DNA from: Anaerolineae bacterium
GTDB taxonomy: Bacteria; Chloroflexota; Anaerolineae; Aggregatilineales; Phototrophicaceae
Direction of reading: 5' to 3'
DNA length: 64,000 bases
NCBI GenBank assembly: GCA_025454525.1
Contig: JALOOG010000001.1
Coordinates: 1-64,000 of the forward strand
Shown here: one piece after another, positions 18,887-26,641 of the stretch
How positions within the stretch are numbered: the stretch's first letter is position 1
Layout: each line of letters opens with the position of its first letter
Program-made: the position numbers and the translations under genes
Notes under the pieces: generated by a model
What the model was told of the DNA's origin: nothing
What the model saw: the letters and a program-made list of their open reading frames with translations, nothing else
Database searches by the model: none

Positions 18887-19017
18887 GAAGTAACCTTAGG
18901 AAAATTTCTTGCGTCCAACCCCACCCTAGCCCTCACCCATACATGGGGTGGGAACTGATATGCGTGGGATGAGTCGCTCCGTCTCCATAAAGTGGGGTAT
19001 TTTTCTGAGATTACTTC
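18887..19017. repeat. MITE-like dispersed repeat, copy B
   Basis: About 131 bases matching the element at 11395-11523. The terminal inverted repeats are clearer here: GAAGTAA at the left end and TTACTTC at the right end, with AGGAAAAT / ATTTTTCT just inside. The interior has the same CCCCACCCTAGCCCTCACCC tract, the CATGGGG hairpin and the CCGTCTCCAT segment. It lies just upstream of the conserved promoter-leader module. Confidence 0.72.
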
Positions 19018-19051
19018 TGTGGTTTACATATTTTATCTGAAAAAACAGACA

Positions 19052-19244
19052 AATGTTACGGCTTTTCCGCTCATCTGTGCTATGATCCACACAAGCAAGC
19101 CTGTGAGGTATTGAACCCATGGATCGAAAAGCATGTTTTAACCGAATAGCGCCAATTCTTACAATAAAGCTTGTGATGCTGCGGCCGCCGAAAAAAATTT
19201 TTCTTTAGTCGCCGCTTCACCGCCGCCGAGTCGGGTTAAATAAA
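19052..19244 (+). ncRNA. Conserved promoter-leader module, copy 1 (possible ncRNA)
   Basis: This stretch aligns with 59392-59598. Shared blocks in order are AATGTTAC; TTTT-CGCTCAT-TGTGCTATGAT, which holds an extended -10 (TGC TATGAT at 19081); an SD-preceded short open frame; CCGCCGAAAAAA-TTTTTCTTT; ACCGCCGCC; and TTAAATAAA. Spacings between blocks agree within about 10 bases. The CCGCCGCC tract could base-pair with ribosome-binding sites. It may be a small RNA, a leader with an upstream open frame, or both. A separate -10 box precedes P450, so this unit may be independent. Promoter and similarity are seen; function is unknown. Confidence 0.6.
19119..19208 (+). CDS. Candidate 29-residue leader peptide in module copy 1
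   Basis: An ATG with GAGG 10 bases upstream opens a 29-codon frame ending in LRPPKKIFL and a TAG stop within the conserved A/T tract. The module copy near 59.5 kb also has an SD-preceded short frame passing through KIFL in the same register at this tract. The rest of the peptides do not resemble each other. This may be a regulatory upstream frame or chance; coding is not established. Confidence 0.3.
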   Translation: MDRKACFNRIAPILTIKLVMLRPPKKIFL

Positions 19245-19292
19245 TCGAAAGGTTCTTATTGGAGTTTTAAACTCTTTTACCCTGATGTTTGT

Positions 19293-19298
19293 TATACT
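19293..19298 (+). promoter_or_regulatory. -10 box upstream of P450
   Basis: TATACT lies 40 bases before the TTG start of the P450 gene and after the conserved module. This suggests that P450 has a promoter of its own. The -35 is not clear. Confidence 0.4.
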
Positions 19299-19337
19299 CA
19301 ACCGATCTTTTGTGTTAATCAAGCAAGGTGTTCTAAA

Positions 19338-20669
19338 TTGGCCGTTGTACATACAAAACCGATCCCTAATCCATCGCCGTTAACCAGTTTACGCGCCTTA
19401 CGGGCGATTCTCCGTGATCGGAGTGTCTTAGCCGGAATGCAGGTCTTTCACGCCGAAACTGGAGATGTTTTTCGCCTTTCGTTACCCGGTTTTAATCCGG
19501 TGGTGTTAGTGGGTGCAGAGGCGACCCATTTTATCCTCACCAAAGCACGTCATGATCTCCGTTGGCGGATCGATGATGACCCGATCACCAAGCTTTTGAT
19601 CCATGGTGTGCTAGTTGAGGACGGCGACTCGCACGATCAGATCCGGCGTAGCCTAAATCCGGCACTCCATAGGAACATGCTTTCCAAGTATGAGGACGCG
19701 ATGTTACGCCGCACCGATCAGATTATCGATGCGTGGACAGATACACAACCGGTCGATATGCTGGTAGAGATGCGAAAAGCCGCCTTGTTGATCCTCATGG
19801 ATGCGTTGTTTCATGTCGATTACACGCCCGAAATGGAGCGGTTATGGCATTCGGTTCTCAACTTGATCGGCTTTATCTCACCGGGGTTATGGTTGGTGTG
19901 GAAAAACGCACCCCGTCCGGGTTATCGACAGGCCCGCGCCCTCATGGATGAGTATTTGCTTCGCATCATCCGTTTGCATCGCGAACACTTAGACGATCCC
20001 GATGACATGATCTCCTTTCTGATCAAAGCGGGTATGAGCGATGAATTGATCCGCGACCAACTGATGACCATGTTGATCGCCGGCCACGACACCAGCACGG
20101 CGATGTTAGCGTGGTCATTGTATTTGTTAGGCGCACATCCTGAAGCACAAGCCCGCGCTCGTGAGGAAATTGATCAAGAATTGAATGGCGCTGCGCCGAA
20201 CGCGGTAAACACCTTGCAATTGCGTTATTTGCAACAAATCATTGATGAGACCTTGCGCCTTTATCCCCCGATTCATTTGGGATCACGGGTGGCCGCGGTA
20301 GATTTAGAATTTGACGGTTTTGCGATCCCCAAAGAAACACGGGTGTTATATTCGATCTTCTTGACGCATCGTCATCCGGATTACTGGGAGCGTCCGAATG
20401 ACTTTGATCCGGATCATTTTAGCCCTGAAAATAAACACAAGCGTGAACATTATATGTTTTTGCCTTTCGGAGGGGGGCCGCGTAATTGTATCGGCATGGC
20501 TTTCGCCCAAGTTGAAACGCGCATTGTTTTAGCGCGCATCTTACAACGGTTTCGTTTAGAGCAGCGCGGTCATGCGGTGCATTTACACATGGGTGCAACG
20601 CTCGAACCGCGCCCCGGTGTCTGGATTCAACCTTATTCGCGTTTATCCAAAGGCAATACCTATGGCTGA
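19338..20669 (+). CDS. Cytochrome P450
   Basis: A 443-residue soluble P450 monooxygenase. The I-helix oxygen-activating motif AGHDTSTA is near residue 246, the ExxR of the K helix (ETLRLYPP) near 304, and the heme-ligand loop FGGGPRNCIG near 375-384. The pattern resembles CYP enzymes that hydroxylate fatty acids, terpenoids or carotenoids; substrate is unknown. The start is TTG with AAGG 9 bases upstream; the first ATG would remove conserved N-terminal residues. Ferredoxin or reductase partners are not adjacent. The phosphodiesterase gene overlaps its stop by 8 bases. Confidence 0.93.
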   Translation: MAVVHTKPIPNPSPLTSLRALRAILRDRSVLAGMQVFHAETGDVFRLSLPGFNPVVLVGAEATHFILTKARHDLRWRIDDDPITKLLIHGVLVEDGDSHDQIRRSLNPALHRNMLSKYEDAMLRRTDQIIDAWTDTQPVDMLVEMRKAALLILMDALFHVDYTPEMERLWHSVLNLIGFISPGLWLVWKNAPRPGYRQARALMDEYLLRIIRLHREHLDDPDDMISFLIKAGMSDELIRDQLMTMLIAGHDTSTAMLAWSLYLLGAHPEAQARAREEIDQELNGAAPNAVNTLQLRYLQQIIDETLRLYPPIHLGSRVAAVDLEFDGFAIPKETRVLYSIFLTHRHPDYWERPNDFDPDHFSPENKHKREHYMFLPFGGGPRNCIGMAFAQVETRIVLARILQRFRLEQRGHAVHLHMGATLEPRPGVWIQPYSRLSKGNTYG

Positions 20670-21492
20670 TCCGATCTTAACGTTTATCCATTTGAGCGAT
20701 ACCCATATTCACCCCGATCCCAGTTATACCGGAAGTTTTGTTGATTTTAGCTCTCGGTCAAGCCTAGCCGCGGTGATCGCCCAGATCAACGCTTTGCCCT
20801 TCCCGATCGATTTTGTCCTACATACCGGGGATGTGATGAACGATCCCGAACGCAATGAGGATTACACCGTTATTCAAGATTTGTTTGCCTCGCTGAAAAT
20901 GCCGGTGTATTACGCGGTCGGCAACCATGATCGCCCGGAGGGGATCAAACAAGTTTTATTCGGACATCAGGTGATCCTTGCGGGGTCAAAACGCCTGTAT
21001 TATCAATTTGAGGCGAAGGGGGTGCAGGTGGTTATCTTGGATGGCCACCTACAAGGCACCGCGGCCGGCACCTTAGACGATGATCAACTCCGTTGGCTAG
21101 AGCGCCTGTGTCATGATCCTAACGATCAACGGCCATTGATTGTGGCCTTGCATCAGCATCCGATCTTGATCGGCACACCTTGGATCGATAAAATCCCATT
21201 GACCAATGGTGAGGCGTTACATCAAATCTTATTATCGGCACGGCATCGATTACGCGGGGTGTTTTATGGGCATATCCATGAGCAGATCTGCACGGTGCGT
21301 GACGGCATCCCCTATTTTAGCGTGTTGAGTTGTTGGTTTCAGACTCGCACATGGCATGGCCAAGCCGATCCCCTGAACGATCCGACCCATATCCCCGGTT
21401 TTAACCTTGTCACCCTAAGTGAGCGCGATCTTTGGGTGCGATCTTACCGTGTTCCGATTGAGGAGTTTAAGAGATTGCTAAAACCAGAATAA
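20662..21492 (+). CDS. CpdA-like metallophosphoesterase
   Basis: A 276-residue calcineurin-type phosphoesterase resembling class III cyclic-nucleotide phosphodiesterases (CpdA, Rv0805 type). Metal ligands are visible in HLSDTHIH (about 10-17), TGDVMND (about 55), GNHDRPEG (about 87), the HQHP segment and GHIHEQ (about 203). It would hydrolyse 3',5'-cAMP or a related phosphodiester. The ATG is inside the P450 stop region (ATGGCTGA overlap), so translation is coupled. A Crp/Fnr regulator elsewhere in the window could be a distant partner, which is inference only. Confidence 0.85.
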   Translation: MADPILTFIHLSDTHIHPDPSYTGSFVDFSSRSSLAAVIAQINALPFPIDFVLHTGDVMNDPERNEDYTVIQDLFASLKMPVYYAVGNHDRPEGIKQVLFGHQVILAGSKRLYYQFEAKGVQVVILDGHLQGTAAGTLDDDQLRWLERLCHDPNDQRPLIVALHQHPILIGTPWIDKIPLTNGEALHQILLSARHRLRGVFYGHIHEQICTVRDGIPYFSVLSCWFQTRTWHGQADPLNDPTHIPGFNLVTLSERDLWVRSYRVPIEEFKRLLKPE

Positions 21493-21572
21493 GGTTGTAT
21501 CAAAGGGGTGCGCTTTCGTTGAAAACGGCCTTTGTTTATGCCACAATCACAGCACTTGTTAAGGACGTGACA

Positions 21573-23234
21573 ATGACCACACAATCAGCACGATCATCTT
21601 GGTTGAATACCCGTCGCGGACAACAACTTTTGGAAAATCTCACCGCTTATCTGTTTTTATCACCGGCTATTTTGATCATTTTTATCTTTGGGATTTTTCC
21701 GGTTGCGTTCGCCTTCTTTGTGAGTTTACATGAATGGGGTCGTTTCCCCGATGAATATGTCGGACTCGCGCAATATGTGAAAGCATTGGGCCCTTTTGCC
21801 TACGTACTGTTCTTTTGGATCGGGATCGCGTGTCTCACTGGTGCGGGGTGGGCATTAACCCATCTCTGGCGTGATTCAGCAGGTGAACGGCGCGGTCTGC
21901 TCTATTTGATCCCTGGTGCGTCTCTGACCGCGGCCTTGTTGGCATTTGTCAACTGGTTTTTCATCCTCTTATTGTTTTTGATGAATGTTCCAGTGCGTTT
22001 ACGTGGGCAACAAGTAACCCAAGTGAGCTTTTTAAACGAATTTTACGCCAGCTTTCAGTTCCCTCAAGCCCTAGCAGCTGCGGAAATCATGTGGATCGTG
22101 ATCGCGTTGGCAGGGGTCATCAGCCTCCTCTTTATCGTGTTGATCAAGACCGAGCGGCGCGGACACCAGCTTTTACAGAGTATGTTGTGTTTTACCTTGT
22201 TAGGGGCGGGTGTGTTGATCTTGCAATTAACGCTCACCGAGATTCAAACCGCGATTCTTGCGGCCCAAGCGTCTGGGGAAAGTTTACCGATCTGGTCACA
22301 GATCATCGTGATCAGCGCGGGGGTTGGCTTGTTGGGCTTGGCTTACACGCTATGGCGACGAGGTATTCATGCCGACTCGGATCGTCAATTTGTGATGCAA
22401 GCGTTGATCGCGGTCTTATTGGTGGTCGGTGGTTATTTGTTGATTGCGGAATTACCACGCGCCTTAGGTCAGATTGATCGGGACATCATCAGCGGCTTTA
22501 ATGTCACCGTGATGCTCACGATCGGCACTGTCCCGTTGCAATTGGCGATCGGTTTAGGGTTAGCGGTATTGTTGTTTCAAAACATCAAAGGGCAAGCATT
22601 TTTTCGGGTGGTGTATTTTTTGCCCTATATCACCCCGTTTGTAGCGACAGCGACGATCTTTAGCCTTTTGTTTTCATCACGGCCGGAATCACCGGTGAAT
22701 CAATTGATCAACTCGTTAGGGATCGCCGATCAAAATTGGTTACGTGAACCGAGTGGCATTTTTCAATTGATCTTTGGGTCAAATGTGCCGGATGCGTTAG
22801 CCGGCCCCAGCTTAGCGTTGCTGGTGGTGATCTTGTATTCGACTTGGGTTTATGCAGGTTATAGCACGGTGATCTTTTTGGCCGGTTTAGGCAATATCCC
22901 GAAAGAGATGTATGAAGCGGCTAAGATTGACGGTGCGAACGGTTGGCAGACCTTCCGGTTTATCACTTTGCCCCTGTTATCACCGACCACCTTTTTCTTA
23001 GTGTTGATCGCCACGATCGGATCATTTCAAGCCTTTTCCCAGATCTTTTTATTGCGTAAACCCGGTGCGTATGAGGCGGTAGACACGATCAACCTCTATA
23101 TCTTAGAAGAAATTCGCCGTGATCGTCCTGATTATGCTTACGGATCGGCGATGGCCTTTGTCCTATTTGCGGTGATCCTGATCTTGACGATTGTACAGAA
23201 TCGTTATGCCCAACGGAGAGTATTCTATGGCTGA
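21573..23234 (+). CDS. Sugar ABC transporter permease, MalF/UgpA type
   Basis: A 553-residue inner-membrane permease. The C-terminal half (about 300-553) is the usual binding-protein-dependent TM domain with the EAA loop EMYEAAKIDGANGWQTFRFI. Between the first TM and this domain lies an extra region of about 220 residues with several predicted TM helices, making it much longer than typical 290-residue UgpA proteins. The ATG at 21573 has AAGGA 8 bases upstream and is preferred over an upstream TTG. The MalG-type partner overlaps its stop by 8 bases. Confidence 0.88.
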   Translation: MTTQSARSSWLNTRRGQQLLENLTAYLFLSPAILIIFIFGIFPVAFAFFVSLHEWGRFPDEYVGLAQYVKALGPFAYVLFFWIGIACLTGAGWALTHLWRDSAGERRGLLYLIPGASLTAALLAFVNWFFILLLFLMNVPVRLRGQQVTQVSFLNEFYASFQFPQALAAAEIMWIVIALAGVISLLFIVLIKTERRGHQLLQSMLCFTLLGAGVLILQLTLTEIQTAILAAQASGESLPIWSQIIVISAGVGLLGLAYTLWRRGIHADSDRQFVMQALIAVLLVVGGYLLIAELPRALGQIDRDIISGFNVTVMLTIGTVPLQLAIGLGLAVLLFQNIKGQAFFRVVYFLPYITPFVATATIFSLLFSSRPESPVNQLINSLGIADQNWLREPSGIFQLIFGSNVPDALAGPSLALLVVILYSTWVYAGYSTVIFLAGLGNIPKEMYEAAKIDGANGWQTFRFITLPLLSPTTFFLVLIATIGSFQAFSQIFLLRKPGAYEAVDTINLYILEEIRRDRPDYAYGSAMAFVLFAVILILTIVQNRYAQRRVFYG

Positions 23235-24147
23235 AATCACGGCACAATCGATCGAACAAGTCGAGTCGATCGCAACCACCCAACAACCGCCTAAACCATT
23301 TCGCATCGGCGATCTGCTAACCTATGCGGTGCTGTTATTCGGGGCGTTTTTGGCCTTGCTCCCGTTTATCTGGATGTTGAGTTGGTCGGTGATGACCGCG
23401 AATGAAGTTTCACGCGGGCAATTGATCCCGAATCAAATCTTGTTACAAAATTACACCGACGCTTGGAATCGGGCGAATTTTGGCTTGTTTATGTGGAATA
23501 GTGTGCGTATCAGTGTGATCAGCATTGTGGGCATGTTGCTGTTTTGTGTGCCAGCGGCCTATGCCTTTGCCAAGATGAAATTTTTTGGCAAAAACATCTT
23601 GTTCGCGGTGATGTTGGCGACGTTGATGATCCCGGATGTGGTGACATTGATCCCCAACTTTTTAACCGTGGTGTGGTTTGATCGCTTAGGGCAAAGCATT
23701 TTCGGTGATGTGGGACGGTGGATCAACAATTGGCCGTCGCTCACCGTGCCGTTTATGGCTTCTGCTTTTACGATCTTTTTGTTGCGTCAATTTTTCGCAC
23801 AATTACCCGATGATCTCTGGGAGGCGGCTCGCATTGACGGGGCAGGACATTTCCGTTACTTGATCTCGGTGGTGATCCCGTTATCCAAAGCGCCGATCAT
23901 GACGGTGATCACATTGGCATTTATCGCCTCTTGGAACTCGCTATTATGGCCGTTATTGGTTGCCAATAGCGATGATTGGCGGCCGATCGCCTTTGGCTTA
24001 TCGAAATTTGTGACCGCAGATGCAAGCGATGAGTTTCACTTGCAAATGGCGGCCTCGGTGATCATGGTGTTACCGATCATCGTATTGTATTTTTTCACCC
24101 AGAAACAATTTACCGAAGGTATCGCAAGTTCTGGGTTAAAGGGTTAA
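23227..24147 (+). CDS. Sugar ABC transporter permease, MalG/UgpE type
   Basis: A 306-residue permease with six TM helices and the EAA loop DDLWEAARIDGAGHFRYLI near residue 200. It pairs with the preceding MalF-type permease to form the channel. The ATG within ATGGCTGA has GGAGA upstream. A hairpin terminator lies just after its stop, before the binding-protein gene. No ATPase gene is in the cluster, so a shared MsmX/UgpC-type ATPase encoded elsewhere is expected. Confidence 0.92.
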   Translation: MAEITAQSIEQVESIATTQQPPKPFRIGDLLTYAVLLFGAFLALLPFIWMLSWSVMTANEVSRGQLIPNQILLQNYTDAWNRANFGLFMWNSVRISVISIVGMLLFCVPAAYAFAKMKFFGKNILFAVMLATLMIPDVVTLIPNFLTVVWFDRLGQSIFGDVGRWINNWPSLTVPFMASAFTIFLLRQFFAQLPDDLWEAARIDGAGHFRYLISVVIPLSKAPIMTVITLAFIASWNSLLWPLLVANSDDWRPIAFGLSKFVTADASDEFHLQMAASVIMVLPIIVLYFFTQKQFTEGIASSGLKG

Positions 24148-24152
24148 AGCAA

Positions 24153-24179
24153 AGGGCGCAGTGTTGCGCTCTTATTTTT
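24153..24179 (+). terminator. Hairpin between permease and binding-protein genes
   Basis: An 8-bp stem (AGGGCGCA / TGCGCTCT, one G-U pair) with a 4-base loop leads into TATTTTT. It probably ends or attenuates the permease transcript. This would uncouple the levels of permease and binding protein. Confidence 0.75.
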
Positions 24180-24286
24180 GGAATTGATCCCTCCATTGCC
24201 GGAGCAGTCCGGTGATGTTTTTAAAGCAAGACTCCGGGGAGGGGTTTACCGGAGACTCGTTTAGGTCAACAAGGAGTCGATCTACA

Positions 24287-25639
24287 ATGAAGAATGTGTT
24301 TGCATTTTTAGTGCTGTTGTTGGTGATCGGGAGTGCGATTTCGGCACAAGAAGCGGCCGATCTGAGCGCGATTGATCCGTCCGGCCAGACGATCGTCTAT
24401 TGGCACGAATGGGACGGCGCGCAATTAGAGGCGCTTGATCAAATCATCGCTAACTTCAATGCCAATAACGAATGGGGTATCACCGTCGAAACGGTCGCGC
24501 AAGGCAACACCGGTAACATGGGTGAAGCGATGAACGCGGCGATCACCAGTGGCGATCTACCCAACCTTGTCGGCGGTTTCAGCAGCACCGCGCAAGACTA
24601 CTATCTGGACGGTGTATTGGTACCGTTGGATGCTTATGTGACGGATGCCACTTGGGGCTTTACCGAAGAACAAGCCGCGGACATCAACTTTGAGTTGATC
24701 GACGGCTTTAACCGGATTTCCGGTGAACCGTTCAACGGTCAATTATTGGCTTGGCCGATGGGCCTCTCATCCGTGGTGATGTCGGTCAACCTTGAGATGT
24801 TAAACGAATTAGGGTTTGAGACCGCGCCGGAAACGTTGGAACAATTCCGCGAAGTGGCTTGCGCTGCGAACGAATTGACCACGGAAGCGGGTGGGGATGT
24901 GCAAGGTTTCCCGCTCCGCGCCAATGGTCAAGACATGGAAGCGTTCATCTTGAATCAAGGCGGTTCGATTTTTGACCCCGAAACCAATACCTTCAGCTTC
25001 ACCAACGAAACCACCATTGAAGTATTGACCTTCTTCCAACAACTTTACAATGACGGTTGCGCCTATATCCCCGAAACCAACTTCCAAAATACGGCCGATT
25101 TTGCGTTCGGTTTGAACCCGATGGCCGTGGGCAGTAGCGTCGGTGTCCCCTTCATCCTCAACGATATTGAAGAAAGCGGGAGCGGGATCGTTGATTGGAC
25201 GAACACTACTCCGCCATGGAGCGAAGGAAACCGCACCTTGGTCTTGAATTTCCGTAGCGTGTTGATGATCCAAAGCACCCCGGAACAACAATTGGCCACT
25301 TGGTTGTTTATGAAACATCTAGCCAGCCAAGAATCACAATTGATCTGGACGGAATTAACCCGTTACTTCCCGTACACCAATTCGGCGTTAGAAGGTCTCG
25401 GTGAAGAATTTATCACCGCGAATCCGCAATTCGCCAGTGTCCGTGATGTGTTGCTAGATGACAGCGTGCGTAAGTACGGTGCATCGCAAATTTTGGGCTA
25501 TCAACAAGCGATCGCTGAATTTAGTAACTTAGTGGCGGACATCACCACCGGCGGACGTGATGTAGCTGAGGCAGCAGCTGAACGTGAAGCACTTGCAAAT
25601 GAGATCCTCGCGGAACGTCAAGCGGAAATTCAACCCTAA
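24287..25639 (+). CDS. ABC transporter extracellular sugar-binding protein
   Basis: A 450-residue secreted solute-binding protein of the MalE/UgpB family. Residues 1-20 are a signal peptide ending SAISAQ. The mature part starts with the typical IVYWHEWDG strand and has the AMNAAITSGDLPNLV and VLNFRSVLMIQSTPEQQLA segments. There is no lipobox Cys in the visible signal. The ATG at 24287 has AAGGAG 10 bases upstream; longer frames are rejected. It serves the two upstream permeases. Codons look like those of highly expressed genes. Confidence 0.93.
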   Translation: MKNVFAFLVLLLVIGSAISAQEAADLSAIDPSGQTIVYWHEWDGAQLEALDQIIANFNANNEWGITVETVAQGNTGNMGEAMNAAITSGDLPNLVGGFSSTAQDYYLDGVLVPLDAYVTDATWGFTEEQAADINFELIDGFNRISGEPFNGQLLAWPMGLSSVVMSVNLEMLNELGFETAPETLEQFREVACAANELTTEAGGDVQGFPLRANGQDMEAFILNQGGSIFDPETNTFSFTNETTIEVLTFFQQLYNDGCAYIPETNFQNTADFAFGLNPMAVGSSVGVPFILNDIEESGSGIVDWTNTTPPWSEGNRTLVLNFRSVLMIQSTPEQQLATWLFMKHLASQESQLIWTELTRYFPYTNSALEGLGEEFITANPQFASVRDVLLDDSVRKYGASQILGYQQAIAEFSNLVADITTGGRDVAEAAAEREALANEILAERQAEIQP

Positions 25640-25657
25640 GCGGTATCCATAGCCATA

Positions 25658-25693
25658 AAAAGAGCGCGGAGGGGGTACGCGCCGCGCTCTTTG
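25658..25693. terminator. Bidirectional rho-independent terminator
   Basis: An 11-bp GC-rich stem (AAAGAGCGCGG / CCGCGCTCTTT) lies between the converging binding-protein gene and the LPDTG gene. The minus-strand side runs into CTCTTTTTAT, a good U-tract; the plus side has CTCTTTG. It closes both operons. Confidence 0.88.
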
Positions 25694-25707
25694 ATCGCAT
25701 TCTCTGT

Positions 25708-26604
25708 CTAGCGGTCTACTCGACGACGGATCGTGCGTGCCATTACGATCAACCCGACTAAACCCACAGCCATCAAGGCGATTGTGCCGAAACCATCACC
25801 ACTCCCGAAACCGTCAAACAATCCGGTATCCGGTAAGGTAGGATCGGTGCGCGGACGTGGTGTGCTGAAACCCACGGCCGTCCCAGTATTACCGGGGAGC
25901 GGGATCTGCTGATCGGTTTGTTGTCCGCTAGGGGTGGGTGGATTCAATATTAATGCTAAGGCCGTAGCGGTCTGTTGAACGTCACTGATACTGATCGTCT
26001 GCGCCGGTTGAAGTGGGCCGCCTGTCCCCGGATCTTGTGTTTCGGCGGGTAACGCGGCTTGAGTCAACGCATCGCGGGTTTGTTGGAACAAGACGGCTTG
26101 TGAGGTTTCTTCTACGGCGGTCTCATTCAACGACGGGGTTTCGGTGGCCGCGATGGTCGGCGTTTCGGTTGGAGATGGAGACGGTGAGGGGGTTGGAGTC
26201 TCGGTCGGTAACGCCGCTTGGGTTTGATCCAAGAAAAATTGTTCAGTTTGAGCGGCATTGGTGAGCGTGATAATCGCTAATAAAGTCGCATTTTGGTTGG
26301 CGATCGCGGTACGAGTGGGTGAGTCAGGGGATTCAGGTTGTGGCCGTGCCAATAAGAACAAGCCCACCAAAATCAACACCACAAAGATCACCCCTAATAG
26401 GAGCGCCAACAAGACAAACCGACGGCTAGAGCCTTGATTCTCTTGCGCGGGATCGGCACCCAGATCATCGCCAAAATCGTCATCTAGACTATCAAAGCCC
26501 GTATTGGCATCGTTATCGAGATCATCGAAACTGTTAAAGTTGTTGTTTTTGTCGTTGTCGGCAAACGGATCATCATCAAAATCAAAGTCATTGCGGTTGG
26601 TCAT
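25708..26604 (-). CDS. LPDTG-anchored PT-rich surface protein
   Basis: A 298-residue protein. Residues 1-58 are Asp/Asn/Phe-rich. A TM helix at about 62-86 (RRFVLLALLLGVIFVVLILV) follows. Residues 115-245 are extracellular, low-complexity Pro/Thr/Ser/Gln. LPDTG at about 255-259, a second hydrophobic segment near 270-288 and the basic tail RTIRRRVDR form a full cell-wall sorting signal. The unusual extra N-terminal TM would leave an acidic cytoplasmic tail. The sortase in this window is the expected enzyme. The ATG at 26604 has AAGGAG 6 bases upstream. It ends the GlmL-like operon. Confidence 0.78.
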   Translation of the reverse strand: MTNRNDFDFDDDPFADNDKNNNFNSFDDLDNDANTGFDSLDDDFGDDLGADPAQENQGSSRRFVLLALLLGVIFVVLILVGLFLLARPQPESPDSPTRTAIANQNATLLAIITLTNAAQTEQFFLDQTQAALPTETPTPSPSPSPTETPTIAATETPSLNETAVEETSQAVLFQQTRDALTQAALPAETQDPGTGGPLQPAQTISISDVQQTATALALILNPPTPSGQQTDQQIPLPGNTGTAVGFSTPRPRTDPTLPDTGLFDGFGSGDGFGTIALMAVGLVGLIVMARTIRRRVDR

Positions 26605-26641
26605 CAAGTTCTCCTTCTGGTGAAAGCCTGTAATGTGTCCA

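Noticed and set aside
19338-21492. Natural-product gene cluster around the P450
   Set aside because: No polyketide, peptide or terpene synthase, no ferredoxin and no tailoring enzymes nearby.
24809-25318. Long minus-strand open frame opposite the sugar-binding protein gene
   Set aside because: It has no ribosome-binding site and the plus strand encodes a clear family member with signal peptide; it is a shadow frame.
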